Origin: Caenorhabditis remanei
Taxonomy: Eukaryota > Nematoda > Chromadorea > Rhabditida > Rhabditidae
Assembly: GCF_010183535.1 (NCBI RefSeq)
Contig: NC_071332.1
Coordinates: 21,328,001 to 21,392,000 of the forward strand
DNA length: 64,000 nt
Direction of reading: 5' to 3'
A program made the translations under genes and the position numbers. A model generated the notes under the pieces. The model saw only the letters and a list, made by a program, of their open reading frames with translations, was not told where the DNA came from and did not search any database. Each line of letters starts with the position of its first letter. Position 1 is the stretch's first letter. Positions 58,505 through 64,000 of this stretch are shown here, in pieces.

Positions 58505-59246
58505 ATAAGTTTTTTTTGCAATAAAGATTTTCATGGTCACGAACAGTCTTTTTTTTTGACATTGAATGATTTGTCTTTTTTTTTTTTCAACGTGAAGAGT
58601 TAGATTTTAATCTCGACCTCCGACACAAGAAACATTTAAAATCTTGTGTCGGCTCACGAACAGATTTTTGACATTGAATGATTTGTCTTTTTTTTTTCAA
58701 CGTGAAGAGTTAGATTTTAATCTCGACCACCTACACGAGAATAATTTAAAAATCTTGTGTCGGTGCCCGTTCGTACATTTCTCTGTCGTCTCTCCTGTCT
58801 CTTCAATAATGTACAGTATCCCCGACTGGAAGGAACTTACCTGGGCATTATACCTACAATTGCACTCGGCCTAACAATTGGATTTCTAGGCCATGAGCAT
58901 TATGAAGTGAAAATTTCAAAAATGCAAAAACTTTTTTCCTGAGGCGTAAAAAGTTTTCTTTTTCTGAAATTTCTAGCCAAAATCTAAAAATGTGCAAAAT
59001 TTTAATAAATTGTGAAAAAATTTGAAATTTCATTCAAAAAAATCATAATTAATAATCATAATTAATTATCATAATTAATTATCATAATGACTTATCATAA
59101 CTTATCATAACCGCGGAGATTGTAATCTCCGCTACGGGGTATCCCTCCATAGATCTTATCTCCGACACGGTGTATCCCTTCATTTTCGGAGATCTTATCT
59201 CATGATGACTCATCGGGTGGGGAGAATTTTTGTCCCGAACACTACT
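58505..59246. repeat. Right terminal region with sub-repeats, no gene
   Basis: Mirror image of 40385-41126, with the two ~112-bp direct repeats at about 58535-58760 and the AATTAATTATCATAATTAAT tract near 59045-59095. AATAAA for the adjacent gene lies at about 58520. Confidence 0.65.
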
Positions 59247-59252
59247 CACTGG
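59247..59252. other. Right 6-bp target-site duplication CACTGG
   Basis: Second copy of the host hexamer; the interrupted exon resumes with TCCTGATAGAG at 59253. Confidence 0.9.
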
Positions 59253-61253
59253 TCCTGATAGAGCTAGGTTAGTGTCTATCTTCCGATTTTAAGTTATAAA
59301 AATTTCTTATATTTTCAGTCCGCACCGCGTCCCGTTCCCTCTCCACCGTCTTCGTTCGTCTCCCGTCTGAAGTCTCGTTGGATATGACCTATAGTCTAGA
59401 AATCTTCGGATTCCTCATGATTTTTATGGGATTTTTGGCTTATTAGTGGGTAAAAGCGGCTAAGGATTAACGAGAATTAAGAATTCCAGCACATTCCACG
59501 ACTCACTCTTCAGTTTGCTTGCCAGAAGTAAGACGGATCAAATGCAAGACCGGCTCACCCACATTTTCGACAAATCGGATATCCTATTGGCTCCAGACAC
59601 AGTCATCGATCAGATCGCATTCGAGAATTTTGAGAATAACACAAGCGCCATCGAGATTCTTACGAAGACCCTGAAAACGTTTAAACTGATTCAAGAGGTC
59701 CTTGTGTGCGGTCTGATTTCCGGCGCGAGCCTGGCGGTGAACTCATTTGCGGAGGCGGAGATCAACCGGCATGCCGAGGTGATGTTCTTCGAGAAGACAC
59801 TTATTCCAGGACCGACTTATTTGATCTCGAGCCTCTTGCTGATTATGATGAGCTTCTTGATGCCGAAGAAGCGGATTCTGCCGGTGATTATAGTGATACC
59901 GGTGCTGTTCTTCTTGGCGTCGGCGATTTTTATGATCCCCGCGTATTTTAAGGAGTTGGATAAGTGTTCACAGCATTGGGTTGTTAGTTGTAAGTGGTTT
60001 TTCTCAAGTTTAGAGAGCTTAGACGTTTTGAAACCGAGTTACAGTGACCAAACCTTACAAGGATCAAAACTTACAGTGACATTTTGAAACTAGACATTTT
60101 AAAAAGCTTCCAAACTTTTGGTTTCAAAATGTCATAGTTGCCAAATGTCTCGGTTACGAAAAGTCCCAGAGGTGATATTTTGATCCTTAGAGACTATTTG
60201 AAAATTATAGAAAATTTAATTTCCAATAATTCTACCGTATCTCAATCATTTTCGTGTCAAGCCCCACGAAACTTATATTTTTGGAATCAGCTAGTGGAGG
60301 AGGTTCGAATGAGTATAATTTTGTTTTTCTCCTTCATTTTGAAATTATTCTTTTGGATAGAAAGACACACAAACAGACCGATCAAAAACTCATCTAGCAG
60401 TCGTTTTTTCCTACCATATCTCAATCATTTTCGTGTCAAGACCCATGAAATTTATATTTTTGGAATTCGAACGTTTAGGGGGTTGAAATAAGTTAAATTA
60501 TGCCCCACTCCCCTTTTTTGTAAACTTTCCGGATGCATAGACACACAGACAGCCAAAAAAAGTGAAAAACCACAACTCTTACCATATTTGACCGATTTCG
60601 TGAAAAAAACAAGAGTTACACTGACAAAACTTACAGTGACAAAAATTAATTTTTGGTTTCAAAATGTCATAGTCACCAAATGTCCGTCGGTTTCAAAATG
60701 TCCTTTCCTCCCTTTTCCAGCTTCCGCCTTCCCCCTGTTCCTATCAGTCGGTATACTCACCTCAGCTCTGACCGATGTCATCCGATTCCTTGTCAAACTC
60801 CATTTGCTGGAAGTGATGCCTGTTCTCATCCGTGTCCCCATTATCTCATTGCTCTTTTTTGTACAGTACTCGTTTGATGGAAATGTTCGGGATGTGAGTT
60901 TTAGGGTTTCTAGCATTAGATTTTTCAATAAGGATTTTTTTTTTCAATTAAGCAAAATCAAATTTTCCAGCTCTACGCCACTAATAGCATTGGTGGTGAG
61001 ACAATCCTCGTTCTGATTACAGTACTCTCCATGCTTGTGCTTTTGATAACTCCACGGAAGAAAAATGAAATGAATGTATACTTTTCCGAGTATACGGTAA
61101 GCTAAAATGTCAAAAGATCCATCCGAGATTCGTTTTTTTTTTAGAACAATGACAAGGAGAGACAACTTCCGCCGGCGCCGAAACGTATTGACTAACTTTC
61201 TAACTGTTAACAGATTTATTCATTTCAAATTCAGCACAGTACAATAAAATCTT

Positions 61254-62342
61254 TTAACACTGATAGACGAATTTGCAGAGCTGAGCTGGGGTGGCATCGA
61301 GGTCGTCGTCGAGTTGATCGGCAATCTCGATGAGGGATTTGATGAGTTTTTGGCAGATGGAGGGGGCGTGACAGTTTTTCTGGAAAAAATAGGATTGGGT
61401 TCTAGGTATAAGATTTCAGATTTTGGTACTTAGATTTGAGGTTCTGGGATTTAGGATCCTAGATTCTGATACTGAGATGCAGGGTTCCGAATTTCGGTGC
61501 TTAGATTTGGGAGCGCTGATTCTGTGACCCAGATTTAGGCTCCGAGATCTAAAATCCTGGATTTAAACACCTTGGATTCCGGTACTTAGATTTAGACTCC
61601 TAGATTTAGGCTCCTAGGTTTAGGCTCCTAGATTTAGGCTCTTAGATTTAGACTCTCAGATTTTGGAGACTTTAAAAATGTGGATTTTCGGATAAAAATC
61701 CAAGATTTTTGCTCAAAAATCGTCAAAGTTCCCCATTTTTGACTCGAAAACAGAAAAAACACATGTTTGACGCATTTATAAGACGATTTTTCTTGTTCTG
61801 GCAAGTTTGTAAACATAAAATCCGTCATTTTCGCAAATATTTAGGGCAATTTTTAATAATTTATAGTCATTTTGGGGGAGTTTGGCTCTCAGATTCCAAA
61901 GTCCAGATTCGTGCCCTCAGATTTAGAATTCCGGATTTAGGCTACAAGAATTAGGCGCCTAGATTTAGGCTCTCAGATTTAAGGCCTTGAATTACTGCCC
62001 TCAGATTTAGGACCCCGTTATCTGGTCCTCAGAATCCAAAATCTACATTTTCGTCCTCAGATTCAGAACTCCGGATTTAGGCTCCCAGGTTCCAAAGCCG
62101 ATATTCTGCTTCTCAACTTCAAGATGCTGTCTCTTAGATTTAAAATCCTAAATTCGCGCTCCCCAACTCACCTTAACATGTTTATTGACGATATTCTCGA
62201 TCTGCTCGGTCGTCAATTCCGCCGTATACGCCAACTCCTTCGAATCCTTGATAGATTTCACCGAGGCCTTGCAGATGCCGCATTTGTCATCAGCGGATAC
62301 GGTAGCGACAAAGAAGACGAGGAATAAGAAGAAGAGCTTCAT
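61254..62342 (-). CDS. Saposin-like (caenopore-type) protein, 98 aa
   Basis: Exons 62172-62342 and 61254-61379. Signal peptide MKLFFLFLVFFVATVSA, then a saposin-B domain with the usual six cysteines: CGICKASVKS, KNCHAPSICQKL and the final QLCKFVYQC. Nematode SPP proteins are small secreted, membrane-permeabilising factors, mostly intestinal and used against ingested bacteria. The length is typical for the family. The intron (61380-62171) is a minisatellite. The gene is convergent with the interrupted membrane-protein gene; their 3' ends are about 60 bp apart. Confidence 0.9.
61400..62110. repeat. Minisatellite in the saposin-like gene intron
   Basis: Irregular tandem units of about 10-20 bp around GATTTAGGCTCCTA, GATTCTGGTACTTA and TCAGATTTAGG. 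The centre (61680-61870) is unique AT-rich DNA. Confidence 0.8.
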
Positions 62343-62580
62343 GACAGCTTGATGGTTTCTTGAGGTATTGGGGATGGTTTTTATAAGAAGTTGGGTGTGG
62401 GAACTTCATTATCATATTGGTGTAGGGGATGTTTGATCAGTTGATCACAGTGAAAAATGGAAATTTCTATATGGAAATTTTGTTGCATATCAAATGAGTG
62501 GGTGGGAAGATTTGTTGGCAACTGCAGCTTCTGCTCTCCTATACTTCATATCAGTTCATTCTATACTTATTATACTTATC

Positions 62581-62921
62581 ATGAAGACCTCCACTATCAT
62601 TTTCCTGTGTCTTATCACGCTCACCATCGCCACGGACCTCCAGGAGGCACAGGGCCAGTTTTGCTCCACATGCAACAAGAATTGGGAGGAGAAGGTCCCG
62701 AAAAGTTGGGCGGAAGTCACTGCTTACCTGGTAAGAACCCCTTAGTTTTAGTTTTTTTTAAACACGATTTTCAGAATCTCGCCTGTTTCCAACTCCATGC
62801 AACTCTCAAGCCACGTTGCATGGCCCTCGTCAATGACTTCAATATTGGAACGATGTTCGACACGTTCCGCCCGCAACTCATCGATTTTGGAAACGCTGTT
62901 TGTGATATGTATTGTAATTAA
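62581..62921 (+). CDS. Saposin-like (caenopore-type) protein, 98 aa
   Basis: Exons 62581-62730 and 62775-62921. Signal peptide MKTSTIIFLCLITLTIA, then six cysteines in saposin spacing (QFCSTCNKNW; ACFQLHATLKPRCMALV; NAVCDMYCN). Diverged from the gene at 61254-62342 but the same length and one-intron plan. The two genes are divergent, with about 240 bp between start codons. Presumed secreted, membrane-active defence or digestive factor. Confidence 0.88.
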
Positions 62922-62958
62922 GTAATTAACTGATTTATTGCCCTTGGGGAATTAAAAA

Positions 62959-63093
62959 TTAACAGAAATAAAGAGCGTCACAGATTTGAATAGTGGTTGC
63001 ATTGGTGCCGGCTGGCCAGTACTCTGCGAAGAGTTTGAAGCAAGGTTGGCCAAGGGATGGCATGTGATGGGCGAGGGAGGTGCAGAGGGTGGT
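62959..63093 (-). CDS. Saposin-like protein, last exon only
   Basis: One 135-nt exon, in phase 0 after the acceptor TATTCCAG, encodes TTLCTSLAHHMPSLGQPCFK ... QICDALYFC: the second half of a saposin-B domain with its four cysteines. No first exon with a signal peptide was found up to 64000, so it lies outside the window or has been lost. The stop lies 37 bp from that of the convergent neighbour. Confidence 0.7.
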   Translation of the reverse strand, partial: TTLCTSLAHHMPSLGQPCFKLFAEYWPAGTNATTIQICDALYFC

Positions 63094-63725
63094 CTGGAAT
63101 ACAGGAGATTGGTTGGGATGCGGGTACAGTATCCTTTGCCTATGCTACAGTATCCATAGCCAATGCTACACTCGCCTGTATATATGATGTGGCATATTTG
63201 AGTCGCGTTGCGTGCGCGTCGCGGTTTCAAATTTGGCACTGGAGCGACGGAGCGTGTCTCCTCTCTCACACTGCTGCCTCAATTTGTCTGAAAACTGGCT
63301 GAGATACCAAAAAAGGTATGTTGAGCTAGAATTTGTTCGCAGAAACACCAAAAAATTAAAAGTGATGCACAGTTTGATAATAATAATAAAGGAATCTCGC
63401 AGGACCAAAATTGAAATTTGGTCAATCAAATTGTTGGCTCAGATACTAAATAAGATATGTTGAATAAGAATTTGTTAAAATTTTCTGAGATTGTTGAATT
63501 CGGGAGTCCTAGAGCTCTTGCTACCTCGCATTGACATAATTTCGTTGTTAATAATCCAAAACTCCTGAAAATTGGCGCAGGAATTTGAAATACGTTCATT
63601 TTTTCATGTTACTACTTGCCACGTATGCGCAAAATGGTTGTTTTGAGGTATATGGACAAAAAAAAGGGAAAAAAAGTCATATGGTACATTTTGGCCCATT
63701 TTGGTGCGCGTTGAGCTTTTTTGAC
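63094..63725. other. Non-coding, no gene recognised
   Basis: AT-rich DNA with repeated CTACAGTATCC and TGAGATACCAAAAAAGGTAT-like segments near 63130-63440. It would be intronic if the saposin-like exon at 62959-63093 has a first exon beyond the window. Confidence 0.5.
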
Positions 63726-64000
63726 CATTTTTGAGAATTCTAGAGCATTCTAGAGCATTCTAGAGCATTCCAGAGCATTCTTGAGAATTTTTGAGAATTC
63801 TAGAGCATTCTAGAGCATTCTGGAGCATACTTGTAAATTTTAAAGCATTTTAAAGCATTCTTGTAAATTCTAGAGAATTCTAGAGCATTCCAGAGCATTC
63901 TAGAGCATTCTGAAGCAGTCGAGAGCATTCTTGTGCATTTTTGTGAATTTTAGAGCATCCTAGAGCATTCTAGAGCATTACTAAACATTTGTGTGCATTT
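63726..64000. repeat. 10-bp minisatellite, runs out of the window
   Basis: Tandem CATTCTAGAG units with variants (CATTCCAGAG, CATTCTTGAG). Confidence 0.9.

Larger units (their letters stand above)
40385..59246. mobile_element. Maverick/Polinton-derived giant palindromic element, 18,862 bp
   Basis: The element begins AGTAGTGTTCGGGACAAAAA and ends with its complement. The left arm (40385-49720, 9,336 bp) and right arm (49924-59246, 9,323 bp) are reverse complements of each other, with a few substitutions and one 13-bp indel, around a 203-bp centre. The 5'-AG terminus, the 6-bp target duplication and a family-B DNA polymerase fragment agree with Mavericks, virus-like transposons with protein-primed replication. 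No integrase, protease, ATPase or capsid gene was recognised. In ordinary Mavericks the inverted repeats are hundreds of bases to about 1 kb; here they are the whole element. It lies in exon 3 of a host gene. Confidence 0.85.
49924..59246 (-). repeat. Right arm of the giant palindrome
   Basis: Reverse complement of the left arm. Small differences (for example ATTAATTGAATTTC on the left against ATTATTAGAATTTC, and the 13-bp indel) show that the arms are separate, real sequences. Confidence 0.95.
39154..61195 (+). pseudogene. Multi-pass membrane protein gene interrupted by an 18.9-kb element
   Basis: Eight exons: 39154-39313, 39356-39756, 40315-40384 + 59253-59267 (exon 3, split), 59319-59445, 59490-59989, 60721-60893, 60971-61096 and 61145-61195. 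Without the element and one CACTGG copy, the exons sum to 1,623 nt (540 residues) in a continuous frame. The N-terminus is Ser/Thr/Lys-rich. About eight or nine hydrophobic segments follow, for example VLPICIVYFFIYFASRVI, IFGFLMIFMGFLAYY, ILPVIIVIPVLFFLASAIFM and ETILVLITVLSMLVLLITP. I do not recognise the family. The clean frame suggests the insertion is young; in this haplotype a full product is unlikely. AATAAA at about 61242. Confidence 0.85.

Noticed and set aside
40385..59246. Palindrome as an assembly artefact
   Set aside because: Host exon continues in frame on both sides, a 6-bp duplication is present, the centre is unique, and the arms differ by a 13-bp indel and substitutions. Read data would still be needed for proof.
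1..64000. tRNA or rRNA genes
   Set aside because: No cloverleaf with A/B boxes or rRNA signature was recognised by eye; a tRNAscan or Rfam run would be decisive.

Overview
The window looks like nuclear DNA of a Caenorhabditis nematode, probably an arm-type region rich in fast-evolving families. Evidence: small introns with a TTTCAG-type acceptor, F-box genes with FTH/DUF38 or FBA_2 tails, Str-superfamily chemoreceptors, saposin-like (caenopore-type) genes, an exact copy of the nematode SL1 leader, and many hAT-like and mariner-like miniature elements. I cannot name the species. No rRNA, tRNA or CRISPR array was recognised.

Layout. 0-1.1 kb: 3' part of an F-box/FTH gene on the minus strand, with nested hAT-like MITEs in its intron. 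1.1-5 kb: mostly non-coding, with one doubtful small multi-exon gene. 5.0-20.7 kb: nine three-exon F-box/DUF38 genes, eight on the minus strand and one on plus. Five of them (6.4-14.9 kb) are a very recent tandem array made by a 3,176-bp duplication whose junction lies inside exon 2, so one gene is a chimera. Another gene is broken by a 282-bp insertion that carries an SL1 sequence. 23-24.8 kb: an HTH_48 + F-box + FTH gene. 24.8-28.7 kb: two Str chemoreceptor genes, one interrupted by an almost fully palindromic 1.15-kb mariner-like element. 30.8-32.9 kb: an F-box/FBA_2 gene. 33.4-34.6 kb: a MAPKK-like kinase gene. 35.8-38 kb: a third Str gene, followed by an inverted partial copy of its exons.

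39.15-61.2 kb: one eight-exon multi-pass membrane protein gene, split in exon 3 by the main object of the window, an 18,862-bp mobile element (40385-59246) flanked by the 6-bp duplication CACTGG. The element is a near-perfect giant palindrome: arms of 9,336 and 9,323 bp around a 203-bp unpaired centre. It starts with 5'-AG, has a 6-bp target duplication, and contains in each arm the C-terminal palm part of a family-B DNA polymerase (YCDTDSVIF across a spliced intron). This points to a Maverick/Polinton-derived element. Each arm also holds an intact F-box/FBA_2 gene, an intact 171-residue basic protein gene of unknown function, a multi-exon remnant of unknown function, a broken acidic ORF, and three copies of a ~95-bp hairpin-prone module. 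No integrase, packaging ATPase, protease or capsid gene was seen, so it is probably non-autonomous.

61.2-64 kb: three saposin-like genes (one running out of the window), then minisatellite DNA. Overall, most genes belong to ubiquitin-ligase adaptor, chemosensory and defence-type families that expand by tandem duplication, and the mobile elements carry or break members of the same families.
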